From Dyadobacter tibetensis Y620-1 (GTDB lineage Bacteria > Bacteroidota > Bacteroidia > Cytophagales > Spirosomataceae), in contig NZ_AZQN01000005.1 in NCBI RefSeq assembly GCF_000566685.1, positions 186,001 to 250,000 on the forward strand: a stretch of DNA of 64,000 nt, read 5' to 3'. The notes below the pieces were generated by a model that saw only the letters and a list, made by a program, of their open reading frames with translations, ran no database searches and was not told where the DNA came from. A program made the position numbers and the translations under genes. Shown here in pieces: positions 48,660 through 57,826 of the stretch. How positions within the stretch are numbered: position 1 is the first letter of the stretch; each line of letters starts with the position of its first letter.

Positions 48660-50759
48660 CTATTTTTGAAGGGTTATATTATTCGCCTCTTCTGTATATA
48701 ACTTATATCTGGGTTTGGGGATAGATAAGCGTATTTCTGTTCCATTGAAGCTAGAATTGATAGTTAACTGACCGCATAACTTAGCCGCTCGGTCTTGAAT
48801 AGATAAAATACCTACGGAACCTTTTTTTGCTACTTCTTGGATATCGAATCCTCTTCCATTATCTGACAAATTGAGATGGACTGTATTCAATTCTTCATAA
48901 ATTAATAATGTAATAGAATTAGCTTTTCCGTGCTTAAGAATATTTGTCAGCGCTTCCTGAATTATTCTTAAGAGATGAATTTTTGCATTAAAGTCAAGAT
49001 AGGATAAGGCGGCAGTGTCGATGTCGAGGTTTTTTTTGTAATGAGGGGCCGGAAATGCACCATTGACCAGGGATTCCATTCGAGAAGCAAAAACGGTATC
49101 GGTGAGATTGCTTGCGCTATCCTTAAACCATTTGTGACTTTTATCCCTTGATATTTGGTATATCTCATTTATTTGATTTTGAAGAAGTTTTAGCTTATCG
49201 CCCACTGGGTTTGTAGGGTGATCTAAAATCAATAATTCGATTTGGTGACTTACGGCCGCAATAGAAGACGTGAGATTATCGTGTAAATCCTGGCCTAGTA
49301 TTTTTCGTTCTTCTTCTCGAGCAGCTTCGATTTCATATACTTGTAATTTGGTAGAATCTTCGATCTGGTGAACCAACTCCTCTGTTCTTTTTAAGGTTAT
49401 TTGGTAGCGCCAGATCAAGCCAAGAATAATAAGAATGGATATGGTAAGGATAAACAAGAAAATGATTTTGCCATATTTTTGCCGCTCTGTAAGATAAAGA
49501 ATATGTTGGTCTCGTTGGCCTAAATCGAATACTTGCTTCATCTCAAGAGCTTTTCCTTGCAGTTCTAAAAGGTGCTTACGCTCCTGAAACTGCATCATTT
49601 GTTCATGATATGCCAGTGCCTTGGTGGTATTCCCCTTTACTCGCTGTTCTTGGTATAGCTCCTGAAGCACCTTATAAATAACTGGTTTCCTATAATCAGT
49701 TAAGTTGAGCTTAGTGAAGACTTTCTCACTCTGGGAGGCTAATCCCATCCGTCGTAGACTTAATCCCTTATATACCATAGCACTTTCCCATCCATCAATA
49801 ATTTCTAGATTTGGGAAAGTGTGATATGCAGAATCTATTCTTGCCAATACTTCTGGGTATTTACCCTCTTCGAAAGCTATACCTGCCGTTAAAACGTAAG
49901 AATAAGCCAATAGTCGCTTATACCATTTCTTCTTAGGTGTCAGTTTAGCTTCTTCATGCAATGAGAATATGCGTTGGGAATATTTTGCTTCTTTGGTGCT
50001 TTGGTATAGGGTAAAGTTCGCAACTTGCTTTAATCGAATAATGTATGCTGCCAAAGCTAGATTCTTGGGAGTTTGAGCCAGTCTAGCAATAAGTGTACCC
50101 GCACTATCTGCGTAAATTAAGGTTTGCAACGGAAGCTCCAATCGCTCGAATAATTGAGCAATGGTAGTATATTTTGGTAAAACAACATTAGAGTCTCTCG
50201 ATTGTTTCGCCACCGCTATGGCTTTTTTTAAAGTAAAATATGCATTCTCAAAGTTATCTTCTTCTATCTGGAAGACCGCTTGAATGGCTAGTACTCTAGA
50301 GAACTGCCCTAAGTTGGGATTCTGTGATTTGGGAAATAGTTTTAAATATAAATTGCAATACTGCATCCCAATTTCTTGATAAGGGTAATTGTAATCATTT
50401 CCTCGACCCCTCAGACTCTTTTTATTTTTATGGTAATTCGTAGCTCGGAACAGATATTGGCAAATATCAAATAGAAAAGTTCTTTGCTCTTTTAGGGTAG
50501 TAATGTCTTTATATCGAGGGGCAAATAACAAACATAATGAATCGGTCTGCTCATATTCTTTTATGGTCCATTCTTCAATTTCATAGGTATGGGAAAGTAT
50601 TTTTTGTGTTTCGGCGATCGTCAGATGCTGTGGGTCTTTAGGTTTTAGGGTGTCGGGTAGTGCTTGAAATAAATGGTTACTAATTTGTGCTTCGGAAAAT
50701 TGTGGACTAATCAGACTGATCATTAGCGAGAAGACGAATATGCGTAAGACTAGGGGCAT
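48660..50759 (-). CDS. Membrane sensor histidine kinase, NarX/DesK type, with TPR-like sensor region
   Basis: The 699-residue protein has a signal peptide (~1-24), a long helical periplasmic region (~25-425) with the spacing of tetratricopeptide-like repeats, one transmembrane helix (~431-450), a HisKA_3 dimerisation domain with GQDLHDNL (phospho-acceptor H493) and a C-terminal ATPase (ALTNILKHGKA, LSDNGRGFD, GILSIQDRA). This type phosphorylates NarL/LuxR response regulators, and one is encoded just upstream on the same strand. The signal sensed is unknown. TPR-sensor kinases of this build are common in Bacteroidota. Confidence 0.92.
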   Translation of the reverse strand: MPLVLRIFVFSLMISLISPQFSEAQISNHLFQALPDTLKPKDPQHLTIAETQKILSHTYEIEEWTIKEYEQTDSLCLLFAPRYKDITTLKEQRTFLFDICQYLFRATNYHKNKKSLRGRGNDYNYPYQEIGMQYCNLYLKLFPKSQNPNLGQFSRVLAIQAVFQIEEDNFENAYFTLKKAIAVAKQSRDSNVVLPKYTTIAQLFERLELPLQTLIYADSAGTLIARLAQTPKNLALAAYIIRLKQVANFTLYQSTKEAKYSQRIFSLHEEAKLTPKKKWYKRLLAYSYVLTAGIAFEEGKYPEVLARIDSAYHTFPNLEIIDGWESAMVYKGLSLRRMGLASQSEKVFTKLNLTDYRKPVIYKVLQELYQEQRVKGNTTKALAYHEQMMQFQERKHLLELQGKALEMKQVFDLGQRDQHILYLTERQKYGKIIFLFILTISILIILGLIWRYQITLKRTEELVHQIEDSTKLQVYEIEAAREEERKILGQDLHDNLTSSIAAVSHQIELLILDHPTNPVGDKLKLLQNQINEIYQISRDKSHKWFKDSASNLTDTVFASRMESLVNGAFPAPHYKKNLDIDTAALSYLDFNAKIHLLRIIQEALTNILKHGKANSITLLIYEELNTVHLNLSDNGRGFDIQEVAKKGSVGILSIQDRAAKLCGQLTINSSFNGTEIRLSIPKPRYKLYTEEANNITLQK

Positions 50760-50873
50760 TTTGTAATTGAAAAAATATTCCTATTGAAAATGAATTTTAC
50801 GACGAACTTCTGCTCCTACCTGAAAACTTGAGATCTTTCTCAGGAAGTAAGCTTCGAGAGTAACCATTTGAAG

Positions 50874-51512
50874 TCATATAAGGCCTCGCTTCCTAGAAAA
50901 TGCTAAAAGCTCAACAATGGAAGAACATTTGGCTTTCTGCATCATGTGTCGACGGTGGGCTATGATGGTGTGCTTACTTAAAAATAATTTTTCCGCAGCC
51001 TCGATTATAGAAAGACCTTGTGCAAAAAGTTGCAAAATCTCTAGTTCTCTCGTAGTAAATGGGATCGGATCTGTCTCAGCGGTCTCAGTGATGATATTGG
51101 AAATAAATGGGCTCGTGAATATATGGCCCTGCTGTATATCTTTTATACACTCTACTACTTCTCCAAAGCCACTTGATTTGCTAATAAATCCCTCGGGTGA
51201 ATAAAGAAATATATATTTGATCACATTGGGATCAATAACACTACTAACAATGATGACTTTGATTCTTTTATTTAACCTTCTCGCCTCGCTTATCAGGGGA
51301 ATGGCATGTTTGTCTTTAATATAATAATCTATAAATAAAAAAATATTCTTCTTTGAAGAATTCTCTATAAAAAATCTTATTAAATCCTTTTCATCAATGA
51401 ATATGTGAACAGATTCGAAAATATTCAAGCGTTCTAATACCAAAGAAAAGGAATCTGCAAACATCCTATGGTCCTCAAAAATGATAGCTACCGAATTCGG
51501 ATTTTGTATCAT
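50874..51512 (-). CDS. LuxR/NarL-family response regulator
   Basis: A 212-residue response regulator with an intact receiver: acidic pair in IIFEDH (E13, D14), phosphoacceptor D62 (FLFIDYY) and Lys in GFISKSS. The LuxR-type HTH (~147-205; FTTRELEILQLFAQGLSIIEAAEKL...) would bind DNA as a dimer. It lies 114 bp upstream of the histidine kinase on the same strand, so the two form a two-component system. Targets are unknown; the adjacent T9SS surface genes are candidates. Confidence 0.92.
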   Translation of the reverse strand: MIQNPNSVAIIFEDHRMFADSFSLVLERLNIFESVHIFIDEKDLIRFFIENSSKKNIFLFIDYYIKDKHAIPLISEARRLNKRIKVIIVSSVIDPNVIKYIFLYSPEGFISKSSGFGEVVECIKDIQQGHIFTSPFISNIITETAETDPIPFTTRELEILQLFAQGLSIIEAAEKLFLSKHTIIAHRRHMMQKAKCSSIVELLAFSRKRGLI

Positions 51513-51720
51513 TAGTGTGTTGTTTATTATTTTTATTGAATTTATTCTTTAAAATAATAAACATGTTTGAGACCACAAAAAAATTACTCAGTCGAACTGT
51601 CAAACATTAGTACTGATATATAGTAAATAATCTATAATTCCTCTGGATGTTTTGTAGAATTAATATTTAGAATGTGTCTCTGTAGTTCTTGTTAGGGTGT
51701 TTTTGAACCTAGCATACTTT

Positions 51721-53457
51721 TCAATACAATAGCACCCCATTGGTTATAAAATTTTTGTTCTGGTCCATCGTAATGGAGTAAAGAACTACTCTGAGTCTTT
51801 TTCCCTGGTGGTCACCTTCGAAGGTCATGGCTGCTTTAGGAATATTGTTTTGGATATATCCATATTTCTCTCCGATAGCTCTAACCCTATTTCTCAAATC
51901 GCATAGCATCACCGGGGTGCCGTGTTTAGAGATAATCAGCTCACTGCCGCGAATTACAAAGCTCCACTCTTCTTTCTCGGAGCTGTTTTTTTGAAAACTA
52001 TCAAAGGACTTAAGATGTTCAAACCCCGCTACCTCCATCACTTCGTCGTAGTCGGTACCGAAACTGATGGACTCGTTCTTAGAACCCTTATTACTGATTA
52101 GTCTGGATAAGTAGGTGTATTGGTCATTGCCGGAGGAAGAGTTATCGGGTGTAGGTAAGGGGTTTGGAAAAAAGATGGCTAGTGCCGTAGAGTCTCTTTC
52201 CTTGAAATAATTGACTATGGAAAATAATTGTTCATACTCTTCAGCCGAAAGGGACGATTTGCTTACTATTTTCCCTTTATCGTTCAATAGATGACGGGAT
52301 TGGGCAAGACTTCGGAAAGCGGCTAGCTGACTCTTCCGGGATACCTGAAATATATTCCAGGGCCCAAATACGAGGAAAAGGCAGAGAATAGAAAGGGAAA
52401 TGGGAATCCAGATAATATCTTTTCTCTTGCTAAATAAAAAATAAAGGGTCTGCGCCCCTAACCAACATGCCATGGCTACTACGATATAGCGATTTTCGGT
52501 TATGCCATAGTCGTATATACGCCGGAGAATTCCAACAAATAATAAGATGAGTAAGGGTAGCAATGCCAGGTAAAACCTACGACTAAAGAGATGTACCCAT
52601 TTCTCTTTGTGTTGATGACGCAGAGGGTACAGCAGCAAGAGGGCAAATATTCCGGCTACCGAGAATGCCAGAACGAGATAGGCTACCCCTCCTGAAGGTA
52701 AGCTCCAATTAATTAAAATTTTACCTGTGTACACGTATAAGATCAGCAAATACACGACTTCCAAGGGAAGTAATACATATTGGGTGAAAATTTTAAGTCC
52801 TGTAGGATAAGAGGTATCGTTCTGAAGGTGAGCGAGATGGGCAGGTACCTTACTTAGAAAAAATAAACTGTGAAAGAATGAGAAAATTAGTATGGCCAAA
52901 TCTGCTTCTATTTCAAATAAGTATTTTATTTCAAATAAAAATTCTACTGTTTTCACAGCGATTAATAGGCCTATAAATAGGGTGACAGCGTAAAGTGTGG
53001 CATTCAAAAATTGCAAAAACAAAGCCTTGTTAAACTGCCAGAAGGCATTGGATTCATGGTGCTTCAGGAAGGGTGCATAGGCTACCCATAAATGGGCCCC
53101 TACGAAAAGTACGGCGAAACGATAGTAATCGGTAACCGTGGGTGAAGGGCTGATTCCAAACAGAAAATAAAGCACCATCAGGATCAAAAGCAGTCCAAAT
53201 CCTATTAGTTTCCATCGGCGGGGATGAGATCTTCTCTCAGCAGCAAACGAAATGCCAATCATAAGCGGACAGGCTAGCAGCCCAATCAGGAGAAGTTTTG
53301 TCAGAAGTTCCTTGTAAAGTGGTGTGTTTTTGGTATCCTCAATAAGTGAAATATGGACAGCAGTTCGAAAAATAACCAGTATGAGAACCCAGATAAATCT
53401 TGAAAAGGTGCTAAAAATGCTAGCTAATGCTTCTTTTAGAGAAATGGATCGGAACAT
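51721..53457 (-). CDS. DUF4153-domain membrane protein
   Basis: The protein has about twelve hydrophobic helices over the first ~400 residues and a soluble C-terminal domain (~410-578). The stretch TENRYIVVAMACWLGAQTLYFL followed by IFQVSRKSQ is typical of the DUF4153 family. The start at 53457 (MFRSISLKEALASIF...) is preferred over an upstream ATG at 53490 because family members begin with this segment. No biochemical role is established for the family. The gene is monocistronic and divergent from an outer-membrane protein gene. Confidence 0.82.
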   Translation of the reverse strand: MFRSISLKEALASIFSTFSRFIWVLILVIFRTAVHISLIEDTKNTPLYKELLTKLLLIGLLACPLMIGISFAAERRSHPRRWKLIGFGLLLILMVLYFLFGISPSPTVTDYYRFAVLFVGAHLWVAYAPFLKHHESNAFWQFNKALFLQFLNATLYAVTLFIGLLIAVKTVEFLFEIKYLFEIEADLAILIFSFFHSLFFLSKVPAHLAHLQNDTSYPTGLKIFTQYVLLPLEVVYLLILYVYTGKILINWSLPSGGVAYLVLAFSVAGIFALLLLYPLRHQHKEKWVHLFSRRFYLALLPLLILLFVGILRRIYDYGITENRYIVVAMACWLGAQTLYFLFSKRKDIIWIPISLSILCLFLVFGPWNIFQVSRKSQLAAFRSLAQSRHLLNDKGKIVSKSSLSAEEYEQLFSIVNYFKERDSTALAIFFPNPLPTPDNSSSGNDQYTYLSRLISNKGSKNESISFGTDYDEVMEVAGFEHLKSFDSFQKNSSEKEEWSFVIRGSELIISKHGTPVMLCDLRNRVRAIGEKYGYIQNNIPKAAMTFEGDHQGKRLRVVLYSITMDQNKNFITNGVLLY

Positions 53458-53543
53458 ATAGATTGCCGGGCTAGGGAGAAGATGGTACAAATAAGGTCAA
53501 TTTTTTGATCATTTTATAACTTAATTTGCAACACAATACCCCT

Positions 53544-53551
53544 TAACTTTG
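53544..53551 (+). promoter_or_regulatory. Candidate -7 element of the outer-membrane protein gene
   Basis: TAacTTTG matches TAnnTTTG. A TTTG at 53525-53528 lies 15 nt upstream, shorter than the usual 19-21, so the -33 half is uncertain. The start codon follows 35 nt later. Confidence 0.4.
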
Positions 53552-53586
53552 CACGTTTTAATCCCCTAGTTACCCAAACTGATTGT

Positions 53587-54567
53587 ATGCGATTCGGAAT
53601 CTCACTTATACCGGCACTTTTGATCCTGGCGGCCCTTCCCGTGGAGGCTCAGCACTTTTCCCTAAGCCGATTGTTTTACCCTAATGTTACTCTGAAGGCC
53701 GAACATGCAGTTCCTTCACCTATAGGCGACAATACGGAATATGGCCTCACAAAGACCGGGTTTATGGGGATTATCCCTATTCAGAGTGAGGTACAATTAG
53801 GCTTAAGTCTCAAGAAAAAGCTAGATCTGCGTGCAGTACATACGGTCATGCTGGCTCAATATAATCAACTTCAACCCACCATAGGGGGAATCGATAATCC
53901 TGAAAACGGGTACAAAACACTTTCAGTAGGGATACTACGTATGCAGGCGAGTATAAAAGACAAACTCTGGGTCTATGGGGGTGGTTTGGGTATCACTGAA
54001 ACCAATGAAACGCTTTTTACGCCTCAACCCTTCCTTTGGGGAGGGGGGGCTCGCATGCATATCCTTGGTCTTAAAACCCAGATCATGTATGGATCCATTC
54101 TGGCCTATAATCAAAAAATAAAATTTGTACCCATTTTTGGTGTAAATAAAGGAATAGGCAAACACTGGAGAGTCTCTGCCTTATTGCCTTTTATGGTCAA
54201 TGCCAATTATAAGGCTACCAAATGGTTTAACGTAGACATGCTGGCGGGGCTGAATGGTTACAGCGGTGGATTTCAGATTCAGACACCAGAAGAGAAACTT
54301 TTAAGGCGCGAAAATTATCGCCAGATCAAGCTGGGACTTTCGGCCAATGCCCACCTATTTTCAGTACTTAATGTGTCTGTAGAAGCCGGATTATCTACCT
54401 TCCGGCAAGTGCGTACTTTTAATAGTGCCCGGGAAAACTTATCATCATTTACGCCGCAGTCCACTCCCTACATCGGGGCCAGCGTGCGCTATATTACTCA
54501 TCGATCTAAATTTTCTTCAAAGTTTATCCGGAAAATGGGTTTAGGCCAAACTGGTATTAATTGGTAA
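53587..54567 (+). CDS. Outer-membrane beta-barrel-like protein of unknown function (DUF6268-like)
   Basis: The 326-residue protein has a signal peptide ending LPVEAQ (~1-21), then alternating amphipathic beta strands with many glycines and aromatic residues (YGGGLGITETNE, WGGGARMHILG) and a basic C-terminus. This suits an outer-membrane beta-barrel; from memory it resembles the DUF6268 group of Bacteroidota. No enzymatic motif is seen. The gene is followed directly by a tandem repeat array and a convergent sugar-kinase gene. Confidence 0.72.
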   Translation: MRFGISLIPALLILAALPVEAQHFSLSRLFYPNVTLKAEHAVPSPIGDNTEYGLTKTGFMGIIPIQSEVQLGLSLKKKLDLRAVHTVMLAQYNQLQPTIGGIDNPENGYKTLSVGILRMQASIKDKLWVYGGGLGITETNETLFTPQPFLWGGGARMHILGLKTQIMYGSILAYNQKIKFVPIFGVNKGIGKHWRVSALLPFMVNANYKATKWFNVDMLAGLNGYSGGFQIQTPEEKLLRRENYRQIKLGLSANAHLFSVLNVSVEAGLSTFRQVRTFNSARENLSSFTPQSTPYIGASVRYITHRSKFSSKFIRKMGLGQTGINW

Positions 54568-54613
54568 GTGTCCAGCCTGTCTCCGGATGAGTGCGGCACC
54601 TATTTAAAACATA

Positions 54614-54830
54614 CCCCTGGTCTGTTTTTCACACTTCGACAAGCTCAGTGTGACACGCTCTGTCAGCCTGAGCCTGTCGAAGGCCCCCTGTCTGTTTCTT
54701 TAAACTTCGACAAGTTCCGTGTGACACGCTCTGTCAACCTGAGCCTGTCGAAGGCCCCTGGTCTGTTTCTTTACACTTCGACAAGTTCCGTGTGACACGC
54801 TCTGTCAGCCTGAGCCTGTCGAAGGCCCCG
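54614..54830. repeat. Three tandem 71-bp palindromic repeat units (REP-like)
   Basis: Three copies of a 49-bp imperfect palindrome lie at 54634-54682, 54705-54753 and 54776-54824. Each begins CTTCGACAAG and ends CCTGTCGAAG, and holds TGTGACA / TGTCA inner arms. They are separated by two 22-bp spacers of the form GCCCCTGGTCTGTTTCTTT, and a partial spacer precedes the first. The period is exactly 71 bp. Each unit can fold into a long hairpin. CTTCGACAAGCTCAG-type elements recur in intergenic DNA of many bacteria. The array lies between convergent genes and may also end transcription. Confidence 0.9.
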
Positions 54831-54872
54831 GAACTTATGTCGAAGACCTAGGAATTTTTGTTGAAGCGGGGA

Positions 54873-55874
54873 CTATTGGCTGGCTGTTACAGCATCAAGT
54901 TGTAGCTTTTCTGCCTCCGCGCGCAGCAGGTTCTTGTCAATAGGTACGACGCCAATCATTTCGCAAACCAGTCCGCCCCCCAGATTAGAAATTGCTGCTA
55001 TGGCTTTCGATGGTAAGCCTAGTGCAACACAACATGCGGCAATGCTAATGACCGTATCGCCAGCTCCCGATACGTCGGTGATCTGACGGAGGTGTGCAGG
55101 CAAATGGTGCTGCTCATCCTGGAAGTCAATATATACCCCTCTTTCCGAAAGGGTAATCAGAGCCCCCTCGGCATTTAAAGTTGATTTTAACCGTCGCACC
55201 GCCTCGGCGAGTTCAGTGGGATTGTCTACATTAAATTCGATTTTCAACCCTTCCCGCAATTCTTTCAGATTTGGTTTAAAAAGGGTGGTATGCTCATAGG
55301 AAAGGAAATTGCGCTTTTTCGGATCTACTACAGTGGGCACCCCATGTGCTCTGGCGAGTGACAGGATGCTGGAGATAGTATTGCTTGTCAATACCCCCTT
55401 GTCGTAATCTTCGAAAATAATAACCTGGCAAGAAGGAATCAATTCCGCAGCCTTATCAATGAGCCTTTGTTGCTCTTCTAGTGAAATATCTCTTTCTGTT
55501 TCTGTATCGATGCGAACAATTTGTTGGGATCCGGCAATAATTCTTTCCTTAATAGTGGTAATTCTATCCTGACTTCGGATGAGGCCTTCACAATTCAACC
55601 CTTTTTCTTTCAAGTTGTTTTCCAAAAGGTCGCCAGGACTGTCTGTGCCTATTACGGAACATACGATGGCTTCTGCTCCCAGGGCCTGTACGTTGAGGAG
55701 TACATTGCCTGCCCCGCCCAGGCGGTATTCTCTCCGAGTTACCTGTACTACGGGAACCGGTGCTTCCGGGGAAATGCGGTCGACTTTGCCCCATACATAA
55801 GAGTCGAGCATGACATCACCTATAACCAGTACTTTTAATTTGTCAAATGCTTTAAATACCTTTTCGATATCCAT
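54873..55874 (-). CDS. D-glycero-beta-D-manno-heptose-7-phosphate kinase (HldE kinase domain, RfaE1-like)
   Basis: PfkB-family sugar kinase of 333 residues with the substrate-binding N-terminus VIGDVMLDSYVWG (~16-28), GGAGNVLLN and the ATP/anion-hole motif DVSGAGDT whose Asp is the catalytic base. This matches the kinase half of HldE, which makes heptose-1,7-bisphosphate for lipopolysaccharide core. The nucleotidyltransferase half is absent, so a separate RfaE2-type gene should exist elsewhere. It lies upstream of the repeat array and downstream of the GNAT and ribBA genes on the same strand. Confidence 0.88.
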   Translation of the reverse strand: MDIEKVFKAFDKLKVLVIGDVMLDSYVWGKVDRISPEAPVPVVQVTRREYRLGGAGNVLLNVQALGAEAIVCSVIGTDSPGDLLENNLKEKGLNCEGLIRSQDRITTIKERIIAGSQQIVRIDTETERDISLEEQQRLIDKAAELIPSCQVIIFEDYDKGVLTSNTISSILSLARAHGVPTVVDPKKRNFLSYEHTTLFKPNLKELREGLKIEFNVDNPTELAEAVRRLKSTLNAEGALITLSERGVYIDFQDEQHHLPAHLRQITDVSGAGDTVISIAACCVALGLPSKAIAAISNLGGGLVCEMIGVVPIDKNLLRAEAEKLQLDAVTASQ

Positions 55875-55935
55875 GAAAGTGCTTTTTATCGTAAACAGTG
55901 CGGTGGGTTCTTTTGATGATTCTACCGTCGGATTG

Positions 55936-56364
55936 TTATATTTTGTGTGTAAAATGTAGACTAGAAATCTGGAAGCGTTTGTTCAGATAGAGCCGGTGTG
56001 CATTGGCTCTTCCTGGATTAACACCTGAGTCCAGATGAACCTCTTTTATATTCTCTCTTCGTGCATAGTCCAGAATCCAGTCAATCAAGGCGCCAGCATG
56101 TCCCTTCCCCCTGGCTTCCGGGAGTGTGGTAAGGTCGTCGATATACAGATAGGGTCCTCTAAAAAGGTTGTAGCCCGTTTCGAAAACGGCAACGGAAACA
56201 GCTTCGCCATTTTCCTCGATGAAAATGATCTGCCGGCGATCGGCCAAAGTCTGGCGTACCGCATCCATATACATGTCATCTGAAAGCAACGGCCGCAGAG
56301 CCTGAATGGCTCTGCGGCATTTCAGGCTATCTGCATCCGTTTTAACTTGCTCAATATTTTTCAT
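55936..56364 (-). CDS. GNAT-family N-acetyltransferase
   Basis: A 142-residue single-domain acetyltransferase. The acetyl-CoA pyrophosphate-binding motif is [11 protein letters not shown] (~84-94), following the strand [10 protein letters not shown], and the C-terminal [12 protein letters not shown] segment is also typical. The substrate is unknown. Its ATG overlaps the ribBA stop by 4 nt, so it is translationally coupled to ribBA, though a functional link with riboflavin synthesis is not implied. Confidence 0.88.
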   Translation of the reverse strand: MKNIEQVKTDADSLKCRRAIQALRPLLSDDMYMDAVRQTLADRRQIIFIEENGEAVSVAVFETGYNLFRGPYLYIDDLTTLPEARGKGHAGALIDWILDYARRENIKEVHLDSGVNPGRANAHRLYLNKRFQISSLHFTHKI

Positions 56365-57611
56365 CCTTTCGTTGAGGGAAGGGTGAGGTTGGAAAGACTA
56401 TGACCCAGTTTATCCCGTTTAGTCATCAGATAATTTTCATTATGAGGGTTCGAATCGATTTCAATGGCGACGGTATCAACGATTTCCAGGCCATATCCAA
56501 TCAATCCGGCACGTTTTTTAGGATTGTTTGTGATAAGTTTTAGCTTGGAAACCTCAAGGTCCCGAAGGATCTGGGCGCCTACGCCATAGTCGCGCTCATC
56601 AACGGTAAAGCCCAGTTCCAGATTAGCTTCTACTGTATCACGTCCCATTTCCTGAAGCTTATATGCTTTCAGTTTATTGAGCAGACCGATTCCACGCCCT
56701 TCCTGATTCATATATACGATCACACCTTTTCCCGCCTTGTCGATCATATCCATGGCTGCGTGCAGCTGTGGACCGCAATCGCAGCGGCAGGAGCCAAAGA
56801 TATCGCCTGTTACACATGAAGAATGGACCCGTACGAGCACTTCTTCATCTTTTTCCCATTGCCCCTTTACCAGGGCGAGGTGTAAGGCATTATTGTTAAT
56901 CTGGCGATAGCAAATCAGCTCGAAATGCCCCCATTGAGTGGGCATGTCTACACCGATTTCCCTTTTTATGAGCGACTCTTTCTTGAGGCGATACTCAATC
57001 AGATCCTTAATAGAAACGAGCTTCAACTCTAATTTGTCTGCTATCTGGCGAAGCTGAGGAAGTCTGGCCATAGTGCCATCTTCGTTGAGAATCTCTACCA
57101 AAACGCCTGCTGGAGCCATTCCCGCTAATCGAGGGAAGTCTATAGCGGCCTCTGTGTGGCCCGTACGTCGCAGAACACCTCCTGACTTTGCTTTTAAAGG
57201 AAAAATATGGCCAGGGCGCCCCAGGTCTTCCGGCTTAGTCTCTGGGTTTACCAGAGCCTGGATGGTATTGGAACGGTCACTGGCAGAGATACCCGTGGTG
57301 CAGCCATGCCCCAACAAGTCTACGGAAACGGTGAAAGCCGTTTCGTGAAGGGCAGTATTATTGCCCACCATCATCTCAAGATTCAATTCTTTACAACGCT
57401 CTTCGGTAATGGGAACACAGATCAGCCCCCGTCCTTCACGCGCCATAAAATTAACAATCTCGGGAGTAACGGCCTCTGCGGCGCAAATAAAGTCGCCTTC
57501 GTTCTCCCGGTCTTCATCATCCACAACAATGATAACCTCGCCATTTTTAATGGCTGTGATGGCCTCTTCAATGCTGTCTAACTTTATCGAATTACTGCTA
57601 TTATTATCCAT
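56361..57611 (-). CDS. ribBA: Bifunctional 3,4-dihydroxy-2-butanone-4-phosphate synthase / GTP cyclohydrolase II
   Basis: Makes both precursors of riboflavin. In this 416-residue fusion the N-terminal RibB domain (~10-205) has [11 protein letters not shown] and HTEAAIDF; the C-terminal RibA domain (~210-400) has the zinc-binding cysteines in [17 protein letters not shown] and the GTP-binding NQEGRGIGL. Both sets of catalytic residues look intact. No FMN riboswitch was evident in the 215-bp upstream region. It heads an apparent minus-strand run with GNAT and the heptose kinase. Confidence 0.95.
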   Translation of the reverse strand: MDNNSSNSIKLDSIEEAITAIKNGEVIIVVDDEDRENEGDFICAAEAVTPEIVNFMAREGRGLICVPITEERCKELNLEMMVGNNTALHETAFTVSVDLLGHGCTTGISASDRSNTIQALVNPETKPEDLGRPGHIFPLKAKSGGVLRRTGHTEAAIDFPRLAGMAPAGVLVEILNEDGTMARLPQLRQIADKLELKLVSIKDLIEYRLKKESLIKREIGVDMPTQWGHFELICYRQINNNALHLALVKGQWEKDEEVLVRVHSSCVTGDIFGSCRCDCGPQLHAAMDMIDKAGKGVIVYMNQEGRGIGLLNKLKAYKLQEMGRDTVEANLELGFTVDERDYGVGAQILRDLEVSKLKLITNNPKKRAGLIGYGLEIVDTVAIEIDSNPHNENYLMTKRDKLGHSLSNLTLPSTKG

Positions 57612-57826
57612 TAGTTCGGTAGGTGAAAAATAGTTTCACTGAAACACTCGTTAAAGATGCAAAGTTAAAGCCTTAATATTGAAAAGTTTTAATTTTGACA
57701 TGGTAATGAAGCAACAAAGCAAAAACCGCTTCGGTTTCAATACAATGGTGATAAAGAAGATGGATTTCAGTCTTGCTAAATGGTCAAGACGAGGATGAAG
57801 GTATCTGTTGTTATGGAAAATGAAGA

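Noticed and set aside
54568-54795. 75-codon frame directly after the outer-membrane protein gene
   Set aside because: It is read through the 71-bp tandem repeats, and its protein repeats simply reflect the DNA repeat.
57612-57826. FMN riboswitch upstream of ribBA
   Set aside because: No conserved RFN-element blocks were found on the minus strand of this 215-bp region.
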